A DNA stretch of 64,000 nt, from contig JAXLYV010000009.1 in assembly GCA_046351235.1 (NCBI GenBank), positions 62,001 through 126,000 on the forward strand, read 5' to 3'. The position numbers and the translations under genes were made by a program. A model generated the notes under the pieces. It was not told where the DNA came from, searched no databases, and saw nothing but the letters and a program-made list of their open reading frames with translations. The stretch is from JBBSAT01 sp046351235. Lineage in GTDB: Bacteria > Myxococcota_A > Polyangia > Polyangiales > Sandaracinaceae. Positions within the stretch are counted from its first letter, which is position 1; the number at the start of each line of letters is the position of its first letter. Shown in pieces: positions 1 through 16,191 of the stretch.

Positions 1-451
1 CGTGCTCTACGCCCAGTTCCCCGAGCGTGACGCCACGCTGCTCCAGACGGGGGCCTCGTGCAGCTTCACGGCGAGCGCGCTCGGCGGGGCCTCGTTCGAA
101 GGCGTCGTCACGCGCGTGATCCAGCGCGTCGATCGCGCGACGCGGACGACCGAGATCGCCTGCGACCCCACCGCGATGGACCCGCGCTTCCGCCCCGAGA
201 TGACGGCGCGCGTGCAGGTGCAGGCGAGCGGCTCGGGCGATGCGGTCGTGGTGCCGCGCGCGGCCGTGCTCTTGCGGCGCGACGATCGTGTCGTGATCGT
301 GCGCCGCGAGGATGGGCGCCTCGAGCGACGCACGGTGCACACCGGCTCGGTGCTCGGCGACGAGGTGATCGTCGACGGAGTGCAGGCGGGCGAAGAGGTC
401 GTGGTGGAGGGCGCCGTCTTGCTCGACGGCGAGCTCGACCAGCTCATCTGA
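1..451 (+). CDS. RND efflux periplasmic adaptor (membrane fusion protein), C-terminal part
   Basis: Partial gene running in from the left edge; only about the last 150 residues are present. The visible part has the beta-barrel and membrane-proximal pattern of HlyD/CusB-type adaptors: a segment with 'FEGVVTRV..RVDRATRTTEI', then 'RFRPEMTARV', then 'VVVPRAAVL' and a closing 'G..AGEEVVVEGAVLLDGE'. Adaptors of this family link an inner-membrane RND pump to an outer-membrane channel. The next gene, 99 bp downstream on the same strand, is exactly such a pump, which supports the call. The N-terminal signal and the hairpin lie outside the window, so the substrate cannot be read from this fragment. 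Confidence 0.85.
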   Translation, partial: VLYAQFPERDATLLQTGASCSFTASALGGASFEGVVTRVIQRVDRATRTTEIACDPTAMDPRFRPEMTARVQVQASGSGDAVVVPRAAVLLRRDDRVVIVRREDGRLERRTVHTGSVLGDEVIVDGVQAGEEVVVEGAVLLDGELDQLI

Positions 452-550
452 CATCTCGTCGAGGGCCCGCGCGGCCTTCGTCCCAGGCGGAGCACCTCGC
501 ACGAGGAGCCCCGTGCTCGTCGTCGTCTTCGTCCTTCTCGAGGAGCTCTC

Positions 551-3500
551 TTGATCGCCCGGATCTCGCAGCTCGCCGTTCGGAACTGGCACGCCGTGCT
601 CGCGGCGACGGCGCTCTTCGCCGTCTATGGCTATCACGCGTTCCGCGAGCTCCCGATCGAGGCCTTCCCCGACGTCACCGATCCGATGGTCGAGATCGTC
701 GCCGTCTATCCGGGGCAGGCCGCGGAAGAGGTCGAGCGGCGCGTCACGCTGGAGATCGAGCGCGCGGTCGCCGGCACGCCAGGCACGATCGACATGCGCT
801 CGGTGAGCGTGTTCGGCCTCGCGCTCGTGCGGCTGACCTTCGACGAGAACGGCACCGACTTCGAGCGGCGCACGCTGGTGAGCGAGCGCCTGCGCGACGC
901 GGAGCTGCCCGAGGGCGCCGAGGTCTCGATCGGGCCGCAGGCCACGCCCGTCGGGCAGATCTATCGCTACACGCTGGAAGGGCCGCGGTCGCTCCGCGAG
1001 CTGCGCGCCATCCAGGACTTCGTCGTCGAGCGGCGCCTGCGCGCGGTGCCGGGCGTGGCCGACGTCGTCACGTTCGGCGGCTTCGAGCGGCAGTTCCAGG
1101 TGCGCATCGATCCGGCGCGTCTGGCGGCGACGGGCGTCTCCGTGCAGGAGATCTTCGACGCGATCGCCGCGACGAACACCAGCGCCGGCGGCGGCTACGT
1201 GCGCATCGGCGCGCAGGAGTTCGTCGTGCGTGGGCTCGGCACCGCGCTCGATGCGACCGACCTCGGCCAGGCCGTGGTGCGCGAGGCCGACGGCGTGCCG
1301 GTGCGCGTGAGCGACGTCGCCGACATCGTCGAGGGCTCGACGCCGCGCCGCGGCTCGGTCGGCCGCGGGCACCGCGACGAGGTCGTCGAGGGCATCGTGC
1401 TCCTGCGCCGCGGCGAGAACCCGAGCGTGGTGCTCGACGCGCTGCGCGAGCGCATCGCCACGCTGAACGACTCGGTGCTGCCGCCCGACGTGCGGATGGT
1501 GACCTTCTACGACCGCTCGACGCTCGTCTCGGCGACGCTCCACACGGTCGGGCACAACCTGATCGAGGGGCTCTGCCTCGTCCTCTTCGTCGTCTATCTC
1601 TTCCTGCGCAGCTTCCGCGCGCTCGTGATCCTCGCGATCGTGATCCCGGTCTCGATGCTGACGGCGTTCGTCGGAATCCACGCGATGGGGCTGCCGGCGA
1701 ACCTCATCTCCCTCGGCGCGATCGACTTCGGGATCCTCGTCGACGGCGCGATCATCGTGGTCGAGGCGACGCTCCACGCGCTCCATCGCCCGCGCGCGCT
1801 CGGCGAGACGAAGGGCGACGTGATCGAGCGCGCGGTGCAGAGCGTGGCCAAGCCGGTGGCCTTCGCGATGCTGATCATCATCGTGGCCCTCGGCCCGATC
1901 TTCACGCTCCAGCGCGTCGAAGGCCGCATCTTCGCGCCGATGGCGTTCACCTACGCCTTCGCGCTCCTGGGGGCGCTGCTCTGCGCGATGCTCGTCGTGC
2001 CGGCGCTCGAGTCGTGGATCCTGAGCAACGACGTCGCGGCCGGTGAGCCCCGCTGGATCGCGTACCTCGCCGACCGCTATCGCGACGCCCTCGCGCGCGT
2101 GCGACCGATCCGCTTCGTCGTGCTCGGCGTCGCGCTCCTCGGCGCCGTGGGGATGGGCGCGTACGCGGCCGGCATCGGCACCGAGTTCCTGCCCGAGCTC
2201 GACGAGGGCGGCTTCTACATCACCGCGATCTTCCCCTCGACGATCTCGCTCGACGAGACGCGCGTGCGGGCGAGCGACGTGCGCGAGCGCTTGCTCGCCC
2301 TGCCCGAGGTCACCGACGTGCTCTCGCACGTGGGCCGCCCCGAGCACGCGACGCAGGCCGAGGGCCCGAACAACATCGAGTTCTTCGTCGCGCTCGCGCC
2401 CGAAGATCGGTGGCGCGCCGGCGTCACGCGCGAATCGCTCGAGCACGAGATGCGCGCGAGCCTCGGGGAGATCCCGGGCGTGCAGTACAACTTCTCGCAG
2501 CCGATCACCGACCGCGTCTTCGAGACGATCTCCGGGATCATCGGTCAGGTCGTCGTGAAGGTGCACGGCACCGACCTCGAGCGGATGCAGGCGAGCGCCG
2601 AGCGGATCCGCGACGCGCTCGCGCACGTCGACGGCGTCACCGACCTCGCGCTCTACCAGGCGGGCGAGGTGCCGCAGCTGCGCATCGAGGTGGATCGCGA
2701 GGCGCTCGGCCGCCGCGGCCTCTCGGTCGACGACGTGCAGCAGACGATCGGCATGGCGCTCGGCGGCGCGGTGGCGACCGAGCTCTGGGACGGCGAGCGT
2801 CACTACGACGTCTCGCTCCGGCTGCCCGAGGCGGTGCGCGCCGATCCCGAGGCGCTCGGCCACCTGACGGTCGGCGATCCCGCGCGGCAGATCACGCTCG
2901 GTGAGGTCGCGCACATCGAGCTCGCGCGCGGGCGGGGCGCGATCTGGCGCGAGGACTTCTCGCGCTTCCTCGCCGTGAAGTTCAACGTCCGCGGGCGTGA
3001 TCTCGGGAGCACGGTCGCCGACGCGCAGCACGCGGTCGACGCGCTCGGGCGCGAGGACGGGATCTACGTCACGTGGAGCGGCGAGTTCGAGAACCAGGCG
3101 CGCGCGCTGAACCGGCTCGCGATCACGCTGCCGCTCGCGCTGCTCGGGATCCTCGGCGTGCTCTACCTGAACTTCCGCCGCCTGCGGCCGACGCTGCTCA
3201 TCCTGGGCTTTCTGCCCTTCGCGGTGATCGCCGCGATCGCGGGCCTGCGCCTCGCGGGCGAGAACTTCTCGGTGAGCGGCGCCGTGGGCTGCATCGCGCT
3301 GCTCGGGCAGATGGTGCTCGCGGGCGTGATGCTCTGCTCGCGCATCGACGAGGCGCGCGCGCAAGACGAGGAGGACCCGCTGCTCGCCGGCGCGCGCGTC
3401 GCGTTCCGACCCGTGCTGCTCACGTCGGCGCTCGCGCTCTTCGGGCTGATCCCCGCCGCGACCTCGCACGCCATGGGCAGCGAGACGCAGCGGCCCTTCG

Positions 3501-4960
3501 CGATCGCGATCGTCGCCGGCCTCCTGCTCGCGATGCCGGTCGTGCTCTTCCTCTTGCCGGTGCTCTACACGGGCGCCGCGCCGCGGCCGGCCCCGCCGCC
3601 GCCGGAGCCGCCTGCACCGGAGGAGCCGGAGGCCGAGCCGGAGACGTTCGGCACCGGCGAGCTCGCGCGAAGGGCGCTGCCCGCGTTGCTCGCGCTCGCG
3701 CTGCTCGTGCCCGCGCCCGCGCGCGCGCAGTCGGACGCCGCAGCTCCGCCCGTGCCCGAGATCGTGCCGCCCGCCCCGACCCAGACGTTCACGGTGGATC
3801 AGGCGATCGATGCCATGGCCGCGGGCAACGTGCTCCTGAGCGAGGCCGAGCACCGCGAGCGCGCCGCGGAGGCCGACGTCACGACGGCGGGCCTGTGGAC
3901 CAATCCGGTGCTCTCGGGCGACTACTACTACGGCGTCGTGCAGTCCTCGTACGACCCCGCGGGCACCGGCGTGTTCTCGCTCTCGCAGATGCTCGAGACG
4001 AGCGACGTGCCCGGCGCCCGCGCGCACGCGATGCGCGAAGAGCTCGCCGCCGTCCACGAAGAGCGCGGGGCCGTGCGAGCCCTGCTCGAGCTCGCCGTGC
4101 GCAGCGCGTGCATCGATCTCGCGGCGGCGTACGCGGCCGTCGACGTCGCGCGCGACTCGGCGGCGATGCTCGAGGCCTCGCAGCGGATCGTCGACGCGCG
4201 CGTCGCGGGCGGCGCGGCGCCTCGCTACGACGCGCATCGCATCGCGATCGCCCGTGCCGAGGCCGTCGCGCTCGTCGATCAGAGCGAGGCCGACATCATC
4301 CGCGCGCGCGCGGCGCTCGACGCGGCGGTCGGCCCCGAGGCGAGCCGGTTGGTGGGGCGGCCCGCGATCGATCTCGACGTGCTCCCGACGCTGCCGGACC
4401 TGGCCTCCCTGCGCGAGCGCCTCGAGGGCAGCCGCGCCGATCTGCGCGCCGCGCGGGCGCGCGCTCGCTCGGCGGCGGCCGAGGTCGACGTGGCCCAGCG
4501 CTCCGTCTTTCCCGGCTTCGCGATCCGCGTGCAGAGCGGCTTCGGCCAGGGCCCGGGCCAGTTCGACCTCGGCCTCGGCGTCTCGCTCCCCTTGCCGATC
4601 CTCGACTTCGGTCAGGGCACGATCCCCGCCGCCGAGCAGCGCGCCGACGCGCTGCGGGACCAAGCCGATGCGATCGCCTACGTGGCCGGCGTGCGCCTCG
4701 AGGCGGCCCACCGCGAGGCCGCCCAGCGTCTCGAGGCGGCGAGCCGCTTCACGGACTCGGTCACGACCATCGGCCCCGACATGCGCGCCGAGATGGGCGC
4801 GGCCTACCGTGAGGCGCGGGTGTCCATCCTCGAGCTCGTCGATGCCTACGTGAGCACCCGCGAGGCCGCCCTCGAGCGCATCGCGCTCACGCGGCAGGCG
4901 CTCCAGGCCCTCGTCGAGATCGAGCGGGCCCTCCGGGTGGGCGGGTCGGACGAGCGCTGA
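551..4960 (+). CDS. RND heavy-metal-type efflux pump fused to TolC-like outer membrane factor
   Basis: A 1469-residue ORF holding two proteins that are normally separate. Residues 1 to about 1010 are a CzcA/HAE-type RND pump (N-terminal membrane helix, two large periplasmic loops, 12 membrane segments in total). The helix-4 signature 'DFGILVDGAIIVVEA' keeps the Asp/Asp/Glu pattern of heavy-metal RND pumps. A Pro/Glu-rich linker (about 1010-1036) follows. Residues 1037-1059 then look like a complete Sec signal ending 'PARA', with an apparent signal-peptidase site before Gln1060. Residues 1060-1469 are a TolC/CzcC outer-membrane factor ('LWTNPVLSGDYYYG', two OEP-like halves). No stop or frame break separates the parts. 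In-frame GTG (3560) and TTG (3686) codons exist but lack a convincing ribosome site. With the upstream adaptor this makes a tripartite pump from two genes. The start is TTG 551, after 'AGGAG'. Substrate is unknown; divalent metal is the family-based guess. Confidence 0.85.
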   Translation: MIARISQLAVRNWHAVLAATALFAVYGYHAFRELPIEAFPDVTDPMVEIVAVYPGQAAEEVERRVTLEIERAVAGTPGTIDMRSVSVFGLALVRLTFDENGTDFERRTLVSERLRDAELPEGAEVSIGPQATPVGQIYRYTLEGPRSLRELRAIQDFVVERRLRAVPGVADVVTFGGFERQFQVRIDPARLAATGVSVQEIFDAIAATNTSAGGGYVRIGAQEFVVRGLGTALDATDLGQAVVREADGVPVRVSDVADIVEGSTPRRGSVGRGHRDEVVEGIVLLRRGENPSVVLDALRERIATLNDSVLPPDVRMVTFYDRSTLVSATLHTVGHNLIEGLCLVLFVVYLFLRSFRALVILAIVIPVSMLTAFVGIHAMGLPANLISLGAIDFGILVDGAIIVVEATLHALHRPRALGETKGDVIERAVQSVAKPVAFAMLIIIVALGPIFTLQRVEGRIFAPMAFTYAFALLGALLCAMLVVPALESWILSNDVAAGEPRWIAYLADRYRDALARVRPIRFVVLGVALLGAVGMGAYAAGIGTEFLPELDEGGFYITAIFPSTISLDETRVRASDVRERLLALPEVTDVLSHVGRPEHATQAEGPNNIEFFVALAPEDRWRAGVTRESLEHEMRASLGEIPGVQYNFSQPITDRVFETISGIIGQVVVKVHGTDLERMQASAERIRDALAHVDGVTDLALYQAGEVPQLRIEVDREALGRRGLSVDDVQQTIGMALGGAVATELWDGERHYDVSLRLPEAVRADPEALGHLTVGDPARQITLGEVAHIELARGRGAIWREDFSRFLAVKFNVRGRDLGSTVADAQHAVDALGREDGIYVTWSGEFENQARALNRLAITLPLALLGILGVLYLNFRRLRPTLLILGFLPFAVIAAIAGLRLAGENFSVSGAVGCIALLGQMVLAGVMLCSRIDEARAQDEEDPLLAGARVAFRPVLLTSALALFGLIPAATSHAMGSETQRPFAIAIVAGLLLAMPVVLFLLPVLYTGAAPRPAPPPPEPPAPEEPEAEPETFGTGELARRALPALLALALLVPAPARAQSDAAAPPVPEIVPPAPTQTFTVDQAIDAMAAGNVLLSEAEHRERAAEADVTTAGLWTNPVLSGDYYYGVVQSSYDPAGTGVFSLSQMLETSDVPGARAHAMREELAAVHEERGAVRALLELAVRSACIDLAAAYAAVDVARDSAAMLEASQRIVDARVAGGAAPRYDAHRIAIARAEAVALVDQSEADIIRARAALDAAVGPEASRLVGRPAIDLDVLPTLPDLASLRERLEGSRADLRAARARARSAAAEVDVAQRSVFPGFAIRVQSGFGQGPGQFDLGLGVSLPLPILDFGQGTIPAAEQRADALRDQADAIAYVAGVRLEAAHREAAQRLEAASRFTDSVTTIGPDMRAEMGAAYREARVSILELVDAYVSTREAALERIALTRQALQALVEIERALRVGGSDER

Positions 4961-5047
4961 GGCGCCCGGAGCCTCCGGAAACCGCCCATTTTCATGGGGC
5001 GTGGGACCTGCGGCTGCCCGCCCCGGCATTTCTCGTACCCGGCCGGG

Positions 5048-5075
5048 TTGACCGCCTGGGGCATGTGGTTAGTTT
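5048..5075 (+). promoter_or_regulatory. Putative sigma-70 promoter of dnaK
   Basis: TTGACC, 16 bp, then TAGTTT, about 80 bp before the dnaK start. It is the most AT-rich spot of this intergenic region. No CIRCE inverted repeat (HrcA operator) was found. Confidence 0.45.
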
Positions 5076-5153
5076 CGCCCTCGATCCGTCGCCGACCTCG
5101 ACGTCGGCCGGACAGAAGGAGCCCGGATCCATCCGGGCAGAGGAACACCGCAC

Positions 5154-7058
<1,905 letters not shown>

Positions 7059-7064
7059 CTCCCT

Positions 7065-7089
7065 GAGGAGGGGCTGAGCGCCCCTCCTC
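7065..7089 (+). terminator. Hairpin terminator after dnaK
   Basis: Perfect 10-bp stem (GAGGAGGGGC / GCCCCTCCTC) with a 5-nt loop, 6 nt after the dnaK stop. No T run follows, so it could be a GC-hairpin terminator or only an mRNA 3'-end stabiliser. Confidence 0.6.
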
Positions 7090-7343
7090 GGCAGACCGGC
7101 GGAGCCGGGTCTGCCTCACCTCCTCTCCGCCTCGTCGCTTCGCTCCTCGCGAGCGAGGTGGCGCTTCTCGAGCGGGGAGCAGTGTTGCGCGGGGAGTGGG
7201 CGTGGGCCGAGAGGCTCGCGCCCTTTCTCTCTTCGGGCCCTCCGTCGGGCTCGGGCTCGACCGGCGTCCGCTCTGGCTGCACGCGCGTGCGGTGTAGAGA
7301 CGCGCCCCGCCCGGTCGATGTACGCTGGCTCGGCGGAGGTTGG

Positions 7344-8875
7344 ATGCGCCGGACGCGTCGAGGTCTCGCGGGATGTTGGGCGCTCGCCGCGCTGTGGATG
7401 TTGCCCTCGTGGGCCTCCGCGCAGACGGTGCCGCACGACGACTTCTCCACCGTGCGCTTCTCGCCGGCGCCGGGCCCGGGGAACTTCTTCTCCACCGACG
7501 GAGGCCGCGTCTTCGGTCACCTCTCGGGATCGGCGGGCCTCGTGCTCGACTACGGCTATCTCGCCGAGCGCCTCTACCCGCAGAGCTGTGACGGCGTCGG
7601 CAACTGCGCGCCCGCGGTCGATGCTTCCGGGCACGCGCTCGGCACGAACATCGTCAGCGACCTCGGCGTCGCGCACGTCTTCGGCACGTTCTCGCTCTTC
7701 GATCGCGTGCAGATCGCGCTCGTCGTGCCCGTCGCGCTCGCCGTCGGCGACTCGCTGATGGAGCCGGGCCCCGGCATCCAGCCGATGCTCGCGCCGGGCG
7801 GTACGGCCGTCACGCTCGCCGATCCGCGCCTGCACGTGAAGGTGAACCTCGTCGACGACGCGCCCACGGGCCTGCGCCTCGCGATCGTCGCGTACGGCAC
7901 TGCGCCGACGGCTCACCTGATCTCGCCCGGACACTACCTCGGCGATCAGACGCCGACCTTCGGTGGTCACGCCGTCCTCGAGTTCGCGAGCGCGGGGTTC
8001 CACGTCGCGCTGAATTTGGGCGGCGTGTGGCGCGACCGGCAGCAGCTCTACTACGCGCGCACCGATCCGCAGCTGACCTACGCGATGGCGCTCGGCTACG
8101 ACGTCACGCCGCTCATCGACGTCTTCGCCGAGATCGCCGGCGCCTCCGCGTTCACCGGCCGCCCCGACGCGAACGGGCTCGAGGGCCGCGTGGGCGCGCG
8201 CTTCCGCGTCGACGACGTGGTGTTCTCGCTCGGCATCGGCCCCGGCCTCGTGAGCGGCGTGGGCGTGCCGCTCGTGCGTGCCCTCGGCGGCTTCATGTGG
8301 GCGCCGATCTCGATCGACAGCGACGGCGACGGCATCGGCGATGCGAGCGACGCGTGCCCGTCCGAGGCCGAGGACGCCGACGGCAGCGACGACACGGACG
8401 GCTGCCCCGAGCTCGACGACGACGAGGACGGCATCGACGACGCGCACGACCAGTGCCCGCACGAGCCCGAGGACATCGACGAGGACCAGGACAGCGACGG
8501 CTGTCCCGACGTGGACACCGACGGCGACGGCGTGCAGGACGGCTACGACTCGTGCCCCTCGCAGGCAGAGGACATGGACGGCGATCGCGACGAGGACGGC
8601 TGCCCCGACGACGACGCCGATCGCGACAACATCCCCGACGCCCAGGACCAGTGCCCCTCGGAGCCCGAGGACACCGATGGCTTCGGCGACGAGGACGGCT
8701 GCCCCGAAGTGGACTTCGACGGCGATGGCTTGGCCGACGACGCCGACCAGTGCCCCGATCAGGCCGAGGACGCCGACGGCGTCGAAGACGAAGACGGATG
8801 TCCCGAAGAAGCGAGCGCAGCGCCCACGGCGCCAGTCGATACCGGGCGCGGACGGCGCCACGGGGGAGGCAAGCC

Positions 8876-8879
<4 letters not shown>
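7344..8879 (+). CDS. Outer-membrane beta-barrel protein with thrombospondin type 3 repeats
   Basis: About 511 residues. The chosen ATG (7344), just after GGAGG, begins a clear signal peptide ending 'SWASAQ'; longer upstream frames lack one. Residues 30-320 have the alternating, aromatic-capped pattern of an outer-membrane barrel. Residues 322-490 carry five to six Asp-rich TSP3-like calcium-binding units ('DSDGDGIGDASDACP', 'DTDGDGVQDGYDSCP', 'DFDGDGLADDADQCP'). In many relatives such repeats lead to a peptidoglycan-binding OmpA domain. Here the protein stops after the repeats with a short basic tail, so no OmpA anchor is seen. The stop overlaps the start of the next gene (ATGA), indicating translational coupling to the MopE-repeat lipoprotein and suggesting a joint surface role. 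Confidence 0.8.
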
Positions 8880-13660
<4,781 letters not shown>

Positions 13661-13677
13661 CACCGGCGCGTGGCGGG

Positions 13678-13724
13678 AAAGCCGAAGGGCGCGGCCTCCG
13701 AGGCTCGCGCCCTTCGGCTTTTCG
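13678..13724 (+). terminator. Strong rho-independent terminator
   Basis: A perfect 16-bp stem (13678-13693 with 13706-13721) is topped by an inner 4-bp stem. The helix has an A-run on the left and a TTTT run on the right. It closes the MopE gene, and the promoter of the next gene begins right behind it. Confidence 0.85.
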
Positions 13725-13726
13725 GG

Positions 13727-13732
13727 TATCGT
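13727..13732 (+). promoter_or_regulatory. -10-like box of a leaderless promoter
   Basis: TATCGT ends exactly 6 nt before ATG 13739, and no Shine-Dalgarno sequence is present. The -35 position falls inside the terminator hairpin and shows no match. Confidence 0.4.
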
Positions 13733-13738
13733 GCTCGG

Positions 13739-15469
13739 ATGCTTGCTCGCGCAAAGGTCGCCCTCGCGCTCTCGTCGCTGACGCTCTTCGCTGCTTGCGA
13801 GAGCACCGCGCCGGCCACCGACGCGTCGGTCGGCAATGACGGATGGCTCGCGCTCGACGTCGGCGCGGATGCCGGGCCGACGGGCCCCGACTTCTGCGCC
13901 GAGATGTCGATCCCACGCTTCACCTTCTCGACGGCGCTCGGCGGCAACCAGTTCGGGGATCTCGCGGGCGACTTCACCGTGCACGAGCTCGACGGCACCG
14001 AGTGGCGGCTGCGCGATCGGTGGACGGGCTGCGAGAGCTACGTGTTCCTCACGAGCTTTCCCGGCGTGAACGACGGGCTGTTCACGAACAGCGCGCCGGA
14101 CGACCTCTTCCTCGTGGGCCCGCGCAACGTGCAGTACTTCTTCCTCAGCGACGCCGCCGACGAGGCGGCGCGTCGCGACTTCGCCACGCGGATGGCGGCT
14201 CTGCTCGAGGAGTCGTTCGACTTCCGCTCGACGCCCGCCGCCGACCGCGAATTCTGGCGCACGCGCTTCCACTTCGTCGTCGACCGCGCGACCTCGGCCG
14301 GAAGCGTCGGCGCGCTCCTCACCGACTACATCGCGTACGCGAGCTCGCCCTCGTCCGGCGTCGACGTGGGCGGTGGCCGCGGCACGGCCTATCCGCCCGC
14401 ACCGACGGTGCTCGGCATCGATCGCGCGCAGCACTGGGACGCGGGCGACAGCCTCGCCCAGTCGGTGGCTGCGACCGACAACTCCACCATGGGGATGGCT
14501 GCGTACCTGCCTCTCTTCTACAACTATCGCGGCGAGCTCGAGGCGCGCCTCACCGCGCAGGCGAGCGAGGCCACGATCGTCTCGCTCGTCGACGAGACGA
14601 CCACGCTCCGCACCTTCACGCGGACCGTCACGCTGCCGAGCGCGAGCGAGATGGCGAGCCTCGACACCCTCGAGATCGACGTCGTCGTGGACTGCGAGGC
14701 GCGCAATCCCTTCGCGTGCTCGGAGTGGGACCGCATCGCCGACGTGCAGCTCTGCCTCGACGGCGAGGCCTGCACCGATCGCCGCGAGGTCGGTCGCTGG
14801 ATCACGCCGTACTGGCGCCGCGGCCGACAGCACTACCTGCTCGAGGCCTCGCCCATGCTCGGTCTCCTGCGCGCGGGCGGCCAGGCCACGTTCTTCGTCG
14901 AGCTCGGCCCGGACTGGGAGCGCGCGACCGAGTGGCATGCCTCGGTGTCGCTGCGCTTCCGCTCGGCGGGCGGCGCGGCGCCGAGCGCGAGCGGCGCCGA
15001 GCGCGCCTACGTCGGCGGCACCTTCGGGCCCGACTACAACACGAGCCACGGGCCCTTCACGTTCACGCCGCCCGCGGGGACCACGCGCGTCGAGCTGGTC
15101 ACGCTCCTCACGGGCCACGGCCAGGACAGCGGGAACAACTGCGCCGAGTGGTGCGACCATCGCCACACCTTCTCGGTGAACGGCACGGCCCTGCCGACGA
15201 TCCGCTACGACCGCGACGAGATCGGCTCGCCCTTCGGCTGCGCGCAGCGCGCCTCGCTCGGCGTGATCCCCGGCCAGCTCGGCAACTGGGAGCAGTCGCG
15301 CGCCTACTGGTGCCCCGGCATGGCCGTCCAACCGATCCGCACCGACATCACGAGCCTCGTCACGATCGGCGCCGAGAGCACGCTCACCTACCAGGGCTCG
15401 ACCGGCGCCTCGGGGCCGCCCGTGGCCGGTGACATCGATCTGACGACGTACGTCGTCTACTACCGCTGA
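13739..15469 (+). CDS. PNGase F-like (peptide-N-glycosidase F-related) lipoprotein
   Basis: 576 residues. The start was chosen at 13739 because it gives a classic lipoprotein signal (lipobox 'LFAAC') and sits 6 nt behind a -10 box. The N-terminal third has a peroxiredoxin/redoxin-like look ('FTVHELDGTEWRLRDRW'). The C-terminal half resembles the paired jelly-roll domains of PNGase F-type enzymes: 'LEIDVVVDCEARNPFACSEW', 'VGRWITPYWRRG', 'VELVTLLTGHGQDSGNNCAEW', 'HTFSVNG'. PNGase F removes N-linked glycans from glycoproteins by cleaving the glycan-Asn amide. The cysteine-rich 'C.EWC' segment fits secreted versions. I did not align the catalytic acids, so activity is not proven. A lipid-anchored deglycosylase would suit scavenging or predation. 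Confidence 0.6.
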   Translation: MLARAKVALALSSLTLFAACESTAPATDASVGNDGWLALDVGADAGPTGPDFCAEMSIPRFTFSTALGGNQFGDLAGDFTVHELDGTEWRLRDRWTGCESYVFLTSFPGVNDGLFTNSAPDDLFLVGPRNVQYFFLSDAADEAARRDFATRMAALLEESFDFRSTPAADREFWRTRFHFVVDRATSAGSVGALLTDYIAYASSPSSGVDVGGGRGTAYPPAPTVLGIDRAQHWDAGDSLAQSVAATDNSTMGMAAYLPLFYNYRGELEARLTAQASEATIVSLVDETTTLRTFTRTVTLPSASEMASLDTLEIDVVVDCEARNPFACSEWDRIADVQLCLDGEACTDRREVGRWITPYWRRGRQHYLLEASPMLGLLRAGGQATFFVELGPDWERATEWHASVSLRFRSAGGAAPSASGAERAYVGGTFGPDYNTSHGPFTFTPPAGTTRVELVTLLTGHGQDSGNNCAEWCDHRHTFSVNGTALPTIRYDRDEIGSPFGCAQRASLGVIPGQLGNWEQSRAYWCPGMAVQPIRTDITSLVTIGAESTLTYQGSTGASGPPVAGDIDLTTYVVYYR

Positions 15470-15508
15470 GGGAGCGCCCGATCGTGTGCGGGGCCGCGCA
15501 TCGGCGCG

Positions 15509-15538
15509 TTGACGCGCGCGGCCACGGCGCTCGACACT
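15509..15538 (+). promoter_or_regulatory. Putative promoter of the GMC dehydrogenase operon
   Basis: TTGACG, 18 bp, GACACT, ending 11 nt before ATG 15550. The predicted transcript would have a leader of only a few nucleotides. Confidence 0.4.
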
Positions 15539-15549
15539 GACGCATACCG

Positions 15550-16191
15550 ATGTCTCGCGAGAGCCCGACCGAAGGAAGTGCGCGCGCGAGCCTCGCGCTC
15601 TTCTCGCGAAGGAATCTCCTGCGCGGCGGCGTCGGTGGCGCGCTCTTGCTCGGTCTCGGCGGCGTGGGCCTCGCGCTCCAGAGCACGCGCATCGGCAGCC
15701 CGCCCTCCGAGCTCCTGCTCGTGCTCACGCAGGAGGAGCGCGCGATCGTCGCCGCGATCGCCGCGCGCCTGTGCCCGCAGCCCGGGCCCGACGTGCCCGG
15801 GGCCGACGCCATCGGCGTCGCCTCGCTCGCCGATCGCCTGCTCTGGCGCGCCGACCCCCGCACTGCGGCCGACGTGAAGTCGGTGCTCGCGCTCTTCGAG
15901 AACGGCCTGACGGGCGCGCTCTTCTTCGAGCGCGTGCGGCCCTTCACGCAGCTCGATCCCGAGGCGCAGGATGCCGTGCTCTGCGCGTGGCGCGACTCGC
16001 GCGTGCCGCTGCGCCGCACCGTGTTCCGCGCGCTGAGCTCGCTGGTGACGGCGCTCTACTTCGGCGACCCGCGCACCTGGCCGGGGATCGGCTATCCGGG
16101 GCCGCCCGAGCCCGTCGCGTTCCGCGCGGCGTACGCGGGACAGCTCGTGGATCTCGCCTCGCTGCGCGCGCCGGGAGGAGAGGACGCGTGA
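15550..16191 (+). CDS. Tat-signal small subunit of GMC dehydrogenase (gluconate 2-dehydrogenase subunit 3-like)
   Basis: 213 residues with an N-terminal twin-arginine motif ('SRRNLLRGG', Arg20-Arg21) and a following hydrophobic stretch, so it should leave the cytoplasm folded. The rest ('LTQEERAIVAAIAARLCP', 'LFENGLTGALFFERVRPFTQL', 'ALYFGDPRTWPGIGYPGPP') matches the small subunit that accompanies FAD-dependent sugar/alcohol dehydrogenases. These subunits carry the Tat signal for the catalytic partner, which lacks one. It overlaps the next gene by 4 nt (GTGA). Confidence 0.75.
   Translation: MSRESPTEGSARASLALFSRRNLLRGGVGGALLLGLGGVGLALQSTRIGSPPSELLLVLTQEERAIVAAIAARLCPQPGPDVPGADAIGVASLADRLLWRADPRTAADVKSVLALFENGLTGALFFERVRPFTQLDPEAQDAVLCAWRDSRVPLRRTVFRALSSLVTALYFGDPRTWPGIGYPGPPEPVAFRAAYAGQLVDLASLRAPGGEDA

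Noticed and set aside
4961..5153. CIRCE or sigma-32 heat-shock element before dnaK
   Set aside because: No TTAGCACTC-type inverted repeat or CTTGAA/CCCCAT pair seen; only a sigma-70-like promoter is supported.
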